NCBI RefSeq assembly: GCF_030758345.1
Contig: NZ_JAVAMO010000023.1
Span: 1-64,000, forward strand
Reading direction: 5' to 3'
Origin: Ruegeria discodermiae
GTDB lineage: Bacteria; Pseudomonadota; Alphaproteobacteria; Rhodobacterales; Rhodobacteraceae
Length of the DNA stretch: 64,000 bases
A model generated the notes under the pieces. It saw only the letters and a program-made list of their open reading frames with translations, did not search any database and was not told where the DNA came from. Positions 8,266 to 17,271 of this stretch are shown one piece after another. The stretch's first letter is position 1; the number at the start of each line of letters is the position of its first letter. The position numbers were made by a program, and so were the translations under genes.

Positions 8266-8718
8266 TCAATTCAAAATCGCGATCGATAGGTTCAGTGCAG
8301 AAGCGAAGGCGACCCAGGTCAGATACGGTAGAAAGGCCAACATTGCGATCCCATCCGATCTGCGCACCTGTTGAATGAAGGCGGCAATCACGATCAACAG
8401 CGATAGAATGATCAAGAGGGCCAACCACGGCAGGTGCAACACGAAGAAGACGGGTGACCATAGTAAGTTCAGGCCCATTTGTGCCCACCATAACTTCATC
8501 GCAATAGCGCTCTTATCCAACTCGAACTGACGCCAACCCACCCAGGCGATCAGCACATAGAGCACAGTCCAGACCGGAGCAAATATCCAGTTGGGCGGGT
8601 TGAACACGGGTTTGGATAGACCCGCGTACCATTCCCCCGGTGCGGTCAGTGTTCCTATCAGGATGCCACTACCCAGCACGAGTGCTAGGAAGCCAATCCG
8701 TATCAACAGTTTTGTCAT
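8266..8718 (-). CDS. tspO: TspO/MBR family membrane protein
   Basis: 150 residues with five predicted membrane helices and the TspO signature (GEWYAGLSKPVFNPPNWIFAPVWTVLYVLI; LNLLWSPVFF). TspO is a tetrapyrrole/cholesterol-binding membrane protein which, in Rhodobacter, modulates photosynthesis-gene expression in response to oxygen and porphyrins. The start at 8718 follows GAGG with normal spacing; a longer in-frame reading starts at 8751. It stands upstream of the photolyase operon on the same strand. That fits light- or oxygen-linked stress control, which is inferred from context. Confidence 0.92.
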   Translation of the reverse strand: MTKLLIRIGFLALVLGSGILIGTLTAPGEWYAGLSKPVFNPPNWIFAPVWTVLYVLIAWVGWRQFELDKSAIAMKLWWAQMGLNLLWSPVFFVLHLPWLALLIILSLLIVIAAFIQQVRRSDGIAMLAFLPYLTWVAFASALNLSIAILN

Positions 8719-8760
8719 CTTTGGAACCTCATTCGTATGACGTAGCCACACGAACGGCCA

Positions 8761-9264
8761 TCAGCAATCTGGGATCGTCAGCAAGGTCTGAGCGTCAGCA
8801 GAGAAAACTGCAGTACTGCTTTCACCTTCCTTCGAATATGTCACTGTGGCGCCAGCAATCTCTGAACCGCTGACAGTGATTTCGCGCTGGCCGATGGTAT
8901 CATCGACGTCGATGCTAAAGGAAATACTGGATCCAGCCTTGAGGGACGCAATCTGGAGTTCAATGAAATCTTGTCCGTCCACAACCGGAGGCGCATCGAG
9001 CAAAGCTTCTGCTCCATCGATAAATTCGAGAGGCTGGAACACCTCCACCCCTGCTCCGGCCTCAGACACATCAAAAATCAGACGGCCAGAAGACGGCGAA
9101 AGATCTACTCTCAAAGTCGAGGAACTCAGATCGCACCTTCCCACATTGTTAATAGTGAATTGATCCTTGGGCGCGCCCTCGACAAAGCGCACCTCAAGTC
9201 CAGCATGGAGCGTTCCGGTCGAAAGAAAGCCAATGGCCGTTGCCAACAAGTATGAACGAAACAT
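8761..9264 (-). CDS. Exported protein of unknown function
   Basis: 167 residues with an N-terminal signal peptide (MFRSYLLATAIGFLSTGTLHA) and a beta-rich remainder (LEVRFVEGAPKDQFTINNVG; LRVDLSPSSGRLIFDVSEAGAGVEVFQPLEF; SFSIDVDDTIGQREITVSGSEIAGATV). It resembles roseobacter proteins annotated 'aggregation factor core', a label of uncertain meaning. Cysteines in RCDLSS and at the very C-terminus could form a disulphide. It is probably periplasmic or secreted. It lies 43 bp upstream of tspO on the same strand and may be co-transcribed with it. Confidence 0.7.
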   Translation of the reverse strand: MFRSYLLATAIGFLSTGTLHAGLEVRFVEGAPKDQFTINNVGRCDLSSSTLRVDLSPSSGRLIFDVSEAGAGVEVFQPLEFIDGAEALLDAPPVVDGQDFIELQIASLKAGSSISFSIDVDDTIGQREITVSGSEIAGATVTYSKEGESSTAVFSADAQTLLTIPDC

Positions 9265-9464
9265 CGCAACCTCTTAATCGTCTCTATACATACATTACGC
9301 CCCACACAGGTTTTGGATTGTTTTTGCAGGTGTTCAATTCAAAGCGATGCCCAAAAAACAGGCCGGTATTCGCCAGATACCTGGTGGTATGTAGGCTGAG
9401 TCGTTAGGAAAGCGCACTTTTTCCGTCTCCTGAACACCCAGCTACGAGCGCACGTTTCGCTGTT

Positions 9465-9860
9465 CTAGGTGTTCGGTCCCGGCATCTGGTGGATCGGATT
9501 TAGGATGAATCGATCTGGCTCTAATGTCCAGATTTTGCAGGTGTATTCGTAGGGCGTGAGACCAGAGAGCGTCTTGAGGCGGCGGGCGAAATTGTAAGCA
9601 TCAAGGAAGTCGGCCAGATGTGTGCGAAGCTGGTCGTGTCTGTCATAGTGGTATCGTTTAACGGTTGCGTCCTTGATCGTGCGGTTCATGCGCTCAACCT
9701 GGCCATTGGTCCACGGATGGTTTGGCTTGGTTAGCCGATGCTCGATGCCGTTGGCTTCACAGATCATGTCGAACCGCATGGGCCGGGAATAGATTGTGTT
9801 GCGATTGCGCGGCTGCTCGGCGAACTGGATGCCATTCGTAGTCCTCCGTTTTCTGAACAT
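9465..9860 (-). mobile_element. IS481-type transposase remnant (C-terminal part)
   Basis: About 130 codons of an integrase-core transposase: NGIQFAEQPRNRNTIYS, FDMICEANGIEHRLTKPNHP, WTNGQVERMNRTIKDATVKR (carrying the last acidic residue of the DDE triad) and the tail LKTLSGLTPYEYTCKIWTLE. The N-terminal helix-turn-helix and the first part of the core are missing; the reading begins at what should be TDNGIQFA, with the Asp of the motif already lost. No inverted terminal repeats were found. It is a fixed remnant rather than a mobile copy. Confidence 0.85.
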
Positions 9861-10103
9861 AGCGGTGGACCCGTTCAGTTGGGGAGGCTCAAACCAGAGA
9901 TCACTTCACATAAAACCGCTATTCAGTGATGCTCGCTGTTTGGTGTCGTACTTTCAAACATCAATAGTTGCGAAATCTGACGCCCGGTATGTCACTCTCC
10001 GTCGACCACGAAGCGAACAACGCTGACCTTTTCAGCGCTTAATTCGATGCGAGGTTTCCGAAACTGATTACGCGACGCGTCAACAATGCCCGGGCCTTGT
10101 ACT

Positions 10104-10913
10104 CTACCAATCCGGAAAACGTGTCGTGAAATAGCTGGGGAGTCGGACTGTTAACAGCCGCTGCAGCATGGATCTCAAAGAAATGCCCACTGTTATTTTT
10201 GCGGGGCTTCCATCCTCTGGAGAGTAGCCAATCGCTTGTCGTGTTTCGGTGATATCCCAGCGCATACCTGGGTTATCTGACATTAGGTTTAGGGCTGCGA
10301 AGGAAATATCCTTGGCATCTATTGCGGCGCGCATTCCGTTTAGAAAGTCCCGATCACTCAACCACATTTCCTGACCCCACCGGCCCATCGCCATGTGTGT
10401 GCCGGGTTTGTTGTCGTGAGTCCATTGTGTCCAGCCGATGCGCAAGCAGATGACCGACAGTCCGTGATGCTCAGCGAAATAAGCCCCTGTCCGTTCACAG
10501 AATAGCTTTGACATGCCGTAGGCGTTTACTGGCCCTGGTGGTGTCGTGCTGTTGAGCACCTGATGCGTGAACCTTTTGTCGCCGTGAACCCAGTTGGAGC
10601 TGGCAAGAACCACGCGGCTGACGCCCATGGCTGCCGCATGGTGATAGAGGGAAAGCGTTGCGTCCATATTGTGTTTGATCGCGGAGGCCCAAGTGGCGGA
10701 GGGCTCTCGGTCACCAGCTAGATGCACGATAACGTCCACTCCCTTAAGCAAACTGACCCAATTGCTGTCGTCGGACAGGTCTGCGGTGTGAATGTCGGGA
10801 TGATCAACTGGGCGAATATCGATGCCAGAAACGGTGTAGTCGGGGTCGCTTTCTAGCGCGTCAAAAAGTTTGCGGCCGAGATGCCCACCAGCGCCTGTAA
10901 TCAGGACATGCAT
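10104..10913 (-). CDS. NAD-dependent epimerase/dehydratase family protein (uronate dehydrogenase-like)
   Basis: An extended short-chain dehydrogenase of 269 residues. It has an N-terminal nucleotide motif GAGGHLG (residues 7-13), an HLAGD strand, a catalytic Ser region LASSNWVHG and YGMSK as the YxxxK pair. Family relatives include uronate dehydrogenase, which oxidises uronic acids to aldarolactones, and sugar epimerases. It overlaps the mutarotase-like gene by 13 bp and is the last gene of the leftward ABC operon, so an aldose or uronate imported by that transporter is the likely substrate. The exact sugar cannot be read from sequence. Confidence 0.82.
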   Translation of the reverse strand: MHVLITGAGGHLGRKLFDALESDPDYTVSGIDIRPVDHPDIHTADLSDDSNWVSLLKGVDVIVHLAGDREPSATWASAIKHNMDATLSLYHHAAAMGVSRVVLASSNWVHGDKRFTHQVLNSTTPPGPVNAYGMSKLFCERTGAYFAEHHGLSVICLRIGWTQWTHDNKPGTHMAMGRWGQEMWLSDRDFLNGMRAAIDAKDISFAALNLMSDNPGMRWDITETRQAIGYSPEDGSPAKITVGISLRSMLQRLLTVRLPSYFTTRFPDW

Positions 10914-11803
10914 GACAGGAGTTCCTTGTTGTTTGCGAGTCCCAATGGCATTTGGGATGCATCTTCCTCCGCCAAGACGCGGAACGTCTGCCGAAAATTC
11001 AGCGTTTCATTCGGTGCGAGGTTGCGTGCCGGGGAGTGCCACTCCGCTTCGCAATAGGCGTAATCGCCCGAGTTAAAGACCTCAAAAGGATAGTCGTGTG
11101 CAAATTGATCGCCCTGTTGAGGTTCTGGTACTGAACACATCAGCTGAGGGCCGTCAGCGCCGCACCGCGCCACTGTACGTCCGTTTGGGTTCGGTAGCCC
11201 GACCTTGAATTCCTGCTGTCTGTTGCAATCCACGACAATGCTTTTGCCGTGCGTAGCTATCATCCCTTCGGAAGAGCCAAAAACAGGATAAAATGCGGGG
11301 TCTTCCAACTCGACACCGATCTTGGCAGGGGTGTTAAGCATCATGACTGACCAAATGCCGGTGAGGCGAGAGGAGGTCCCATGGTTGACCACGATGTGTT
11401 CTATTTCCCAGCTTTCCGCCGAGGTCAGCGTGATGCGGCGCGACACTGACAAATGCGAGGTCGGGCATAATGCGCTGGTCATGTCGATGCGAGTGCTGCT
11501 TCTCGAAGTGATCTGATAGGGGCCGCTGTCCAACACGGGAAACGGAGCGCCGTTTACCCAGGATGCATCTGGGGCGATCCAAGTCTTCTCACCGCCCCAG
11601 AGTGGAAAACTAAATTGTGGAGAGCGTGTGGGCAGATCAGTAAGCCGTGTGTCATCGACATCCAAACCGTCGAGATCTGCGTTTTTAAATAGGAGGGAGC
11701 GACCTTGGAAGACTATATCCCATAAGCGGCCCCCGATGCCGGGCAGGAGTGTCAGCTGCAGATCGTTTTGCTGCAGGTGAAGATCGCTCCATCTGTCCAA
11801 CAT
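10901..11803 (-). CDS. Aldose 1-epimerase-like (galactose mutarotase fold, DUF4380-like) protein
   Basis: About 300 residues from the ATG at 11803, preceded by AGGAGGGG. Features are LLPGIGGRLWDIVFQGRSLLF near the N-terminus, FPLWGGEKTWIAPDASW, a beta-sandwich pattern and the tail LNFRQTFRVL. It resembles sugar-binding mutarotase-fold proteins of the DUF4380 type. A role in interconverting anomers of the imported sugar is inferred. It follows the binding-protein gene of the ABC operon by 52 bp and overlaps the dehydrogenase gene downstream. A longer in-frame reading from 11914 adds 37 unconvincing residues. Confidence 0.75.
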   Translation of the reverse strand: MLDRWSDLHLQQNDLQLTLLPGIGGRLWDIVFQGRSLLFKNADLDGLDVDDTRLTDLPTRSPQFSFPLWGGEKTWIAPDASWVNGAPFPVLDSGPYQITSRSSTRIDMTSALCPTSHLSVSRRITLTSAESWEIEHIVVNHGTSSRLTGIWSVMMLNTPAKIGVELEDPAFYPVFGSSEGMIATHGKSIVVDCNRQQEFKVGLPNPNGRTVARCGADGPQLMCSVPEPQQGDQFAHDYPFEVFNSGDYAYCEAEWHSPARNLAPNETLNFRQTFRVLAEEDASQMPLGLANNKELLSCMS

Positions 11804-11855
11804 GTAACCCCTCCTATCGGTTTCCCGGCGCGATAGAATACACCGGGACAATCGC

Positions 11856-12854
11856 TTAGGTGTGCTTGAACTGGACGACGTTCTCGGCAGTAATCGGCAT
11901 AACCCCGGTTTCAACGCGCTCGGGTAGAGGATTGATGCCAGCCGCCTTCCAATCGGGCAAGACCTTCAGCGCGTCAGTGTTCTGCCAATGCATCATGTGG
12001 AAGGCGAGAAAGATCTCAAGATAGGATTTCTGAGCCACTGCGCCGTGAATTGTGCCGTCTTCGATATAGGGAAGCATATCATCATTTCGGTCCATCGCGA
12101 CGATCTTGATGTCCTTGCGTCCCGCCTCATTGACGGCAATTGCAGCACCTTTGCCGCTGTCGCCGTCCGTGCCGCCAATGCCAACAATATCCGGGTTCGC
12201 CTGAATTGCCTGAAGGTAGGCTGTCGGCGCATAGGACGGGTCGGCCTTATCATTGACGACGTCGACGACCTCGATATCCGGGTATTTCTCGGCAAAGATT
12301 TGTTTGTACCCTTCGACACGCTCCAATGTGGAAGGGGCAGGGAAAGTGCCGAGGATAACCTTGCCTTTCCCGCCAATCGCTTGCGCAAGCATTTCGCCGC
12401 CGACACGTCCTGCTTGAACGCCGTTGATACCAAGGAATGTGGACCGGGGACTGTCGGGAATATCGCCAATACAACATGTGACTGGAATGCCAGCCTCGAC
12501 CGCACGTTCGACGCCGGGGGCCAGAGTGGCTGGATCACCGGGGAAGATAAGGATGCCTGCGGGACGTCTTGCGATCAGTTCATCCAATTGGCGTGCTTGT
12601 GCGGCCGTGTCGAAATCCAACGGGCCCGTGAATGTGGCCTTGATGCCCATCAGTTCCTCAAGGTCTTCCATCGCATTTCGATAGTCCACCCAGAACGGCA
12701 CCTGCGTGACGATGGACAGGAACACATACTCCTTGCCGGCCGCTTGCGCCATGGCTTCTTTGGACAGCATGGGCATTCCGAACGCTGCGGCCAATCCAGC
12801 AGTGGTGCCCGCTGTCAGCAGCCTGCGCCGATTCACATTCAATTCAGTCATCAT
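11856..12854 (-). CDS. Sugar ABC transporter substrate-binding protein (PBP1 / ribose type)
   Basis: 332 residues with a twin-arginine type signal (NVNRRRLLTAGTTAGLAAAFG) and a periplasmic-binding-protein type 1 domain: VFLSIVTQVPFWVDYRNAME, LDELIARRPAGILIFPGDP, DIVGIGGTDGDSGKGAAIAV and DIKIVAMDRNDDML. It binds a sugar in the periplasm and delivers it to the adjacent permease/ATPase. The start follows GGGAG; ATG 12854 and 12851 are both possible. An imperfect hairpin (TCCCGG/CCGGGA, 11823-11848) lies just 3' of the gene. It is the third gene in the order ATPase, permease, binding protein. Confidence 0.9.
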   Translation of the reverse strand: MMTELNVNRRRLLTAGTTAGLAAAFGMPMLSKEAMAQAAGKEYVFLSIVTQVPFWVDYRNAMEDLEELMGIKATFTGPLDFDTAAQARQLDELIARRPAGILIFPGDPATLAPGVERAVEAGIPVTCCIGDIPDSPRSTFLGINGVQAGRVGGEMLAQAIGGKGKVILGTFPAPSTLERVEGYKQIFAEKYPDIEVVDVVNDKADPSYAPTAYLQAIQANPDIVGIGGTDGDSGKGAAIAVNEAGRKDIKIVAMDRNDDMLPYIEDGTIHGAVAQKSYLEIFLAFHMMHWQNTDALKVLPDWKAAGINPLPERVETGVMPITAENVVQFKHT

Positions 12855-12907
12855 AGTCTCCCTGTTTTGGATCTTTGGTTATTGTTGAGTTTTGGAAAGC
12901 TTGGGGA

Positions 12908-13900
12908 TTAGCCCCGTTTGCTTCGGATCAGCATGTCCAAGGCGACCGCTGTAACGAGTACCCCGCCGATGACGATCATCTGCCAGTAGATCGATACAGC
13001 CAGCATCGTCATAGTGTTGTTAATCAACGCAACGAAAACGACGCCGAGGAAAGCACCAAGAATAGTACCTTCGCCGCCGCGTAGGGATGCGCCACCGATG
13101 ACCGCAGCCGCCAGAACCTGAAGTTCGATACCGTTGCCTGCCGTGGGCGTACCGCTCATTAGGCGGGAGGCCAGCAATACACCCGCCAAAGCAGCCAGAA
13201 TACCGGTCAGTGCGTACAGAATGATACGCACGCGTGTGACATGGATGCCTGACAACATCGCGGCCTTTTCATTGGCGCCGATGAAATAGACCTGACGGAA
13301 AAAGCGTGTATGGCGGACGGCCAGGTCAAACAGGACGACCAGCAGAATGGTGAACAAGACGATTACAGGAAAGCCGCCTATGCCGGCTTTGCCGATCCAG
13401 GCAAATGATGCAGGCAGGCTTGAAACCGAAAAACCTTCGGTCAGGACAAGAGCGATGCCGCGCGCGATCGACATCGTGCCGAGGGTCGCGATAAGCGGAT
13501 TGATCCCGAGTCCGGTCACCAGCAAACCGTTTACTACACCGACAATTCCACCCAGCACTAATCCGCATACCACAGCGAGCGGTATTGGCATGCCGGTCAA
13601 AAGCAGCATGGCTACGACAGTAGAAGACAAGGCCATTACCGACCCAACGGAAAGATCGAACCCGCCGGATGCAAGTAGAATCGCCATACCGATCACGATG
13701 ATCGCGGTGGGGGCCATGCCCACGGCCACGGCTCGAAAGTTCGAGAAGCTGAGGAAATAGGGATTAACGTTGGACATCACGATGATGATGGCGGCGATCA
13801 GAACGATCAGCGTCAGTTCACGAATATCGACAAAAGCTTGTAAAACACGGCGCAGCAGCGGACGCTTCATGGGCAAGTTGGCTTGAGCGGTCATGGTCAC
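12908..13900 (-). CDS. Sugar ABC transporter permease (RbsC family)
   Basis: 330 residues, very hydrophobic, with about ten membrane segments and the RbsC-type signatures GGFDLSVGSVMALSSTVVAML and AAVIGGASLRGGEGTILGAFLGV. It forms the inner-membrane channel with the preceding ATPase; their coding regions overlap by 4 bp (13897-13900). The binding-protein gene follows after 53 bp. The ligand is probably a monosaccharide. Confidence 0.92.
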   Translation of the reverse strand: MTMTAQANLPMKRPLLRRVLQAFVDIRELTLIVLIAAIIIVMSNVNPYFLSFSNFRAVAVGMAPTAIIVIGMAILLASGGFDLSVGSVMALSSTVVAMLLLTGMPIPLAVVCGLVLGGIVGVVNGLLVTGLGINPLIATLGTMSIARGIALVLTEGFSVSSLPASFAWIGKAGIGGFPVIVLFTILLVVLFDLAVRHTRFFRQVYFIGANEKAAMLSGIHVTRVRIILYALTGILAALAGVLLASRLMSGTPTAGNGIELQVLAAAVIGGASLRGGEGTILGAFLGVVFVALINNTMTMLAVSIYWQMIVIGGVLVTAVALDMLIRSKRG

Positions 13901-15462
13901 GTCGCGACTCCTGATTGATTGGTTTGGGCTGCGTCCACAATTGGAACGGAATTTCCGGCGGCCATTTGAAGAAGCGTGGTTTCGGTTGCCTCAGCGGCTG
14001 CGATGTCTCCCATGAGGCGACCGTCGTGGACGACAAGGATGCGGGTTGAGAGAGAAACAAGTTCGGGAAAATCGGATGACACGACGAGGATGGCCATTCC
14101 CTCGGCTGCTCGACGCAAAAGTTCGGTGTGGATTTGGAATTTGGCTCCGACATCGACCCCTTTTGTGGGCTCCTCAATGATCAGAAGAGCTGGCGCGCGT
14201 TTGAGCCACTTGGCCAACATAATCTTTTGCTGATTGCCCCCTGAGAGATCACCAACAAGTTCGTTAATCCCGCCGGTTTTGACACTGAAGGCGTCAATGG
14301 CTGTTTGGCTGGCTGCTTTGATCGAGCCCGAACGCATGAACCCAGCAGACGCATGATCGGAAAGACTGGCCGCGATCAGGTTGTCGCTGAGTGATTGTTC
14401 CAGAAAGAGGCCTTCAGTCTTGCGTTCTTCGGGAACAAACCCGACCCCAGCACGCATCGCCTGCCGCAAGGACGCAAAGTTAACAGGCTTGCCTTGAAGT
14501 CTGATCTCCCCGGTCGCGCCATGCATCAATCCGACAATCGATCGAACAATCTCGCTGCGGCGAGCGCCCATCAACCCTGCCATCCCTACAATCTCTCCGG
14601 CTTTAATTGAGAAAGAAATGTCTTCGAATTCACCTGGATGGGTTAATTCTTGGACATGCAAAACCTCTTCGCCGTTAACCTTAACTGACCGCGTGACATC
14701 ACCGGGGTGAGCGCCGCCGATCATCTCGGCAACGACTTGTTCCTGAGAAGTTTCCGAAACCGGTAAAGTGCTGATGTGGCGCCCATCTCGCAAAACGGTA
14801 ATGCGATCCGAGATCTGGAAAATCTCGGCCATATGGTGGCTGACATAGACGATGCCAATCCCTTTTTTTGTCAGGGACTTTAGGACTTCAAATAGTGCGT
14901 CTACTTCGTCGGGTGCCAATGCCGATGTCGGTTCATCCAGCAAAAGGACGCGGGAATTCAACGACAGAGCCTTGGCGATTTCAACAATCTGGCGGGAGCT
15001 GATCGGCAAGTTTTCCACGGGTGTTGAGACGTCGATATCCAGACCGAATTCCGCCAGCAACGCCTCCGCTCGGCGGCGCAGTTCGGGCCAGTCAACTACG
15101 CCGAACCGGGTGGGTACGCGGCCCGCGTAGATGTTTTCCGCAACAGAGAGCGCGCCAGCGAGGCTGAGCTCTTGGAAAACACAGCCGATGCCCAGGGATT
15201 GCGCGTGCGATGGGCTTTCGACTCGCTGTTCCTTGCCGTCGCACAGGATACGCCCAGCAGAGGGTTGGTGAAGCCCATAAAACAGGCCGAGACAGGTGGA
15301 TTTTCCGGCGCCGTTTTCTCCACAAAACGCGTGAACTTCGCCGGGTCTCAATTCAAAGTCGACGCCATCCAAAACAACGTTCGTGCCGAAACTTTTGCCA
15401 ACCCGATCCAGCTGGATCAGTGGCTGTAGCCCCGGTGAGTCAGGTTTCATTGCTGGCGTCAT
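13897..15462 (-). CDS. Sugar ABC transporter ATP-binding protein (RbsA type, two ABC domains)
   Basis: 521 residues with two ABC ATPase domains in tandem. The first has GENGAGKS (Walker A) and LLLDEPTSALAPDE (Walker B). The second has a degenerate Walker A (GLMGARRS), the signature LSGGNQQK, and LLIIEEPTKGVDVGAK. The degenerate second Walker A is normal for RbsA-type proteins. The start at 15462 follows GGGAGG; an in-frame ATG at 15492 would lie inside the operator palindrome. It is the first gene of a five-gene leftward operon (ATPase, permease, binding protein, mutarotase-like, dehydrogenase). Confidence 0.92.
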   Translation of the reverse strand: MTPAMKPDSPGLQPLIQLDRVGKSFGTNVVLDGVDFELRPGEVHAFCGENGAGKSTCLGLFYGLHQPSAGRILCDGKEQRVESPSHAQSLGIGCVFQELSLAGALSVAENIYAGRVPTRFGVVDWPELRRRAEALLAEFGLDIDVSTPVENLPISSRQIVEIAKALSLNSRVLLLDEPTSALAPDEVDALFEVLKSLTKKGIGIVYVSHHMAEIFQISDRITVLRDGRHISTLPVSETSQEQVVAEMIGGAHPGDVTRSVKVNGEEVLHVQELTHPGEFEDISFSIKAGEIVGMAGLMGARRSEIVRSIVGLMHGATGEIRLQGKPVNFASLRQAMRAGVGFVPEERKTEGLFLEQSLSDNLIAASLSDHASAGFMRSGSIKAASQTAIDAFSVKTGGINELVGDLSGGNQQKIMLAKWLKRAPALLIIEEPTKGVDVGAKFQIHTELLRRAAEGMAILVVSSDFPELVSLSTRILVVHDGRLMGDIAAAEATETTLLQMAAGNSVPIVDAAQTNQSGVAT

Positions 15463-15490
15463 ACAAGCTTCCTCCCGCCTTTTGATTGGC

Positions 15491-15506
15491 ATCTGATATC
15501 TCAGAT
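15491..15506. promoter_or_regulatory. Candidate GntR operator in front of the leftward ABC operon
   Basis: ATCTGATATCTCAGAT: two perfect 6-bp arms, ATCTGA and TCAGAT, around a 4-bp spacer. It lies 29 bp upstream of the ATPase start. The same arms occur at 31196-31211, with near copies at 16311 and 16333. FadR-subfamily GntR regulators bind short palindromes of this size; the assignment is inferred. Confidence 0.65.
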
Positions 15507-15540
15507 GTCAACCGAAAAAGAAAAGACCGTGAGGTGCCCA

Positions 15541-15576
15541 AAAGAAAGGGGCGGCGCCGTTCTGGCCCGCCCCCGT
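15541..15576 (-). terminator. Rho-independent terminator of the GntR gene
   Basis: On the minus strand a GC-rich stem (GGGGCGG with CCGCCCC) is followed directly by TTTCTTTT. It lies 22 bp 3' of the GntR gene and upstream of the next leftward operon, so it insulates the two transcripts. Confidence 0.75.
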
Positions 15577-15597
15577 CACAACGAAGCTACGTTTTTG

Positions 15598-16269
15598 CTA
15601 GGATGCGGTCGCTCCTTCGAGGACGATGGCGGCGCTTTTGTAGGCTTGTCTGGTGCGGTCAATATGCGCTGTGAGAAGATATTTGATTTGGGCCATGTCA
15701 CCTTCGCGAACGGCAATAGCGATTTTCGAATGCTCGTCGAAGGAGAGCTCAGTATGCTGTGGCAGCTTCGCCAAATGGGTTCGCAATGCGGCAATCTTAC
15801 CGATGTAGCGTGTATAGCTGGCCGTCAGATAATCGTTACCGGCATGTTCAAAAATCAACTGATGAAATGTGGTATCCAGTGAAAGGTAGCCCTTTTCATT
15901 ACCTCGCCTGCGTTCCTTCTCCATGTCCTTCACGACACGCTGCATGTCGCTGGCAAGACCTTCCGGGTTCCGCAACAACGCAAGTTCAAAGGCGGCAGTT
16001 TCGATAGCCTGTCTGAAATCGCAGATCTGAGTCACTTCCGGCTCAGACAGCGAAAAAACGCGTGCGCCTTTTTGAGGCTCGATACTGACCAACCCTTCGT
16101 CACGTAATTGAGCGAGTGCTTCGCGGACTGGCGATTTCGATACGCCCAGCTCTTCGGAGATTTTTCGCTCCGACAAAACCTGACCCATTTTCAGGGAGCC
16201 ATCGATAATACTATTCCGCAAATGTTCCAGTGCGAGTTCACGCAAAGACTTGGGTCTCTCAAGCGCCAT
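15598..16269 (-). CDS. GntR-family (FadR/FCD) transcriptional regulator
   Basis: 223 residues. The N-terminal winged helix covers residues ~8-72 (LRNSIIDGSLKMGQVLSERKISEELGVSKSPVREAL), and an FCD all-helical effector domain covers ~85-215 (DFRQAIETAAFELAL; TTFHQLIFEHAGND; H at AHIDRTRQAYKS). FCD domains usually bind small carboxylates or sugar acids through metal-held His residues. It is divergent from the lactonase/ABC operon, with two palindromic sites between them, so it probably controls that operon and itself. It is paralogous to the GntR protein at 31276-31947, with similar recognition helices (SKSPVREAL and SKTPIREAL). Confidence 0.92.
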   Translation of the reverse strand: MALERPKSLRELALEHLRNSIIDGSLKMGQVLSERKISEELGVSKSPVREALAQLRDEGLVSIEPQKGARVFSLSEPEVTQICDFRQAIETAAFELALLRNPEGLASDMQRVVKDMEKERRRGNEKGYLSLDTTFHQLIFEHAGNDYLTASYTRYIGKIAALRTHLAKLPQHTELSFDEHSKIAIAVREGDMAQIKYLLTAHIDRTRQAYKSAAIVLEGATAS

Positions 16270-16310
16270 CTGAGGATATCTCCAAAAAAAGGTGTTGCCA
16301 GATGCAAGAT

Positions 16311-16326
16311 ATCTGATACACCAGAT
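16311..16326. promoter_or_regulatory. Candidate GntR operator, divergent promoter, site 1
   Basis: ATCTGATACACCAGAT: arms ATCTGA and CCAGAT around 4 bp, one base off the perfect palindromes at 15491 and 31196. It lies between the divergent GntR gene and the lactonase-like gene. Confidence 0.6.
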
Positions 16327-16332
16327 TAGGCA

Positions 16333-16348
16333 AGCTGGTATATCAGAT
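16333..16348. promoter_or_regulatory. Candidate GntR operator, divergent promoter, site 2
   Basis: AGCTGGTATATCAGAT: arms AGCTGG and TCAGAT around 4 bp. Its centre is 22 bp from that of site 1, about two helical turns, so dimers could bind side by side on one face of the DNA. Confidence 0.55.
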
Positions 16349-16375
16349 ATCAGAACGTACTTAGGAGATCATAAA

Positions 16376-17245
16376 GTGCGCGCAGAGTTGGTCGTCGATT
16401 GTAAGAACCAGCACGGGGAGGGGATTTTCTGGAATCCCGCCAATGGCCTTATCTGGTGGACCGACATTGAAGGCTGTGCGCTTTGGTCATTTGATCCTGC
16501 AACGTCGGAAACTGCCTCTCATGAGATGCCGGAGCGCGTGTGTTGCTTCGCGCCGCGCGCGTCTGGCGGTCTGATCGTTGCCTATGCGGATCGAGTTGTC
16601 TTGTTCGATTCGCCCAATAGCGAGCAAACCCTCGTGGCGCGATTCGAGTCGAACAATCCGGAGACACGGCTGAACGATGGGCGAACCGATCGCCAGGGGC
16701 GATTGATTGTTGGAGGCATGAACGAAGTTTCTGGTAAGGCCGATTCGTCAGTCATCCTCGTCGATAAAGACTTGAGTGTACGAACGATTATTGAAGGAGT
16801 GTCTTGCGCCAATTCGACTTGCTTTACGTCCGACGGTGAGACGATGTTCTTCGCGGATACCCCGGATCGGGAAATCGTCGCGTTTGATTACGACACCCGC
16901 AGTGGAACCGTTTCGAACCGTCGGCAGCACGCTTCCTTCAATGATGAACCTGGCTTGCCTGATGGGTCCTGTGTCGATGCCGAAGGGGGCGTTTGGAACG
17001 CCGAATGGGAAGGCCATCGCGTTGTTCGCGTCGCACCTGACGGCACGATAGATCGAGTGATCGAGGTGCCGGTCTGGAAGCCCACCTGTTGCGCTTTCGG
17101 TGGGCCTGATCTCGACACGCTGTTCATCACGACCTCAAGGCTGATGAGTGACGAAGCAGCTTTAACAAAAGAACCGGAATCCGGCGGCCTCTTTGCTGTG
17201 AAGCCCGGCGTTCGTGGCGTGATCGACGCGCCATTCAAAGGATAA
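16376..17245 (+). CDS. SMP-30/gluconolactonase family protein
   Basis: 289 residues from a GTG start at 16376, with TAGGAG 10 bases before it; in-frame starts further upstream would cross the operators. It is a six-bladed propeller of the SMP-30/LRE family: GEGIFWNPANGLIWWTDIEG carries the first metal Glu, RLNDGRTDRQGRLIVGGM the Asn region, and GLPDGSCVDAEGGVWNAEWEG the metal Asp. The family hydrolyses sugar lactones (for example galactono- or arabinono-lactone) to aldonates. It is first in a long rightward operon with an ABC transporter and KDGal enzymes, which fits an aldose-oxidation route. Confidence 0.88.
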   Translation: MRAELVVDCKNQHGEGIFWNPANGLIWWTDIEGCALWSFDPATSETASHEMPERVCCFAPRASGGLIVAYADRVVLFDSPNSEQTLVARFESNNPETRLNDGRTDRQGRLIVGGMNEVSGKADSSVILVDKDLSVRTIIEGVSCANSTCFTSDGETMFFADTPDREIVAFDYDTRSGTVSNRRQHASFNDEPGLPDGSCVDAEGGVWNAEWEGHRVVRVAPDGTIDRVIEVPVWKPTCCAFGGPDLDTLFITTSRLMSDEAALTKEPESGGLFAVKPGVRGVIDAPFKG

Positions 17246-17271
17246 CCAACGAAATTCTGGAGGAGAAACCT

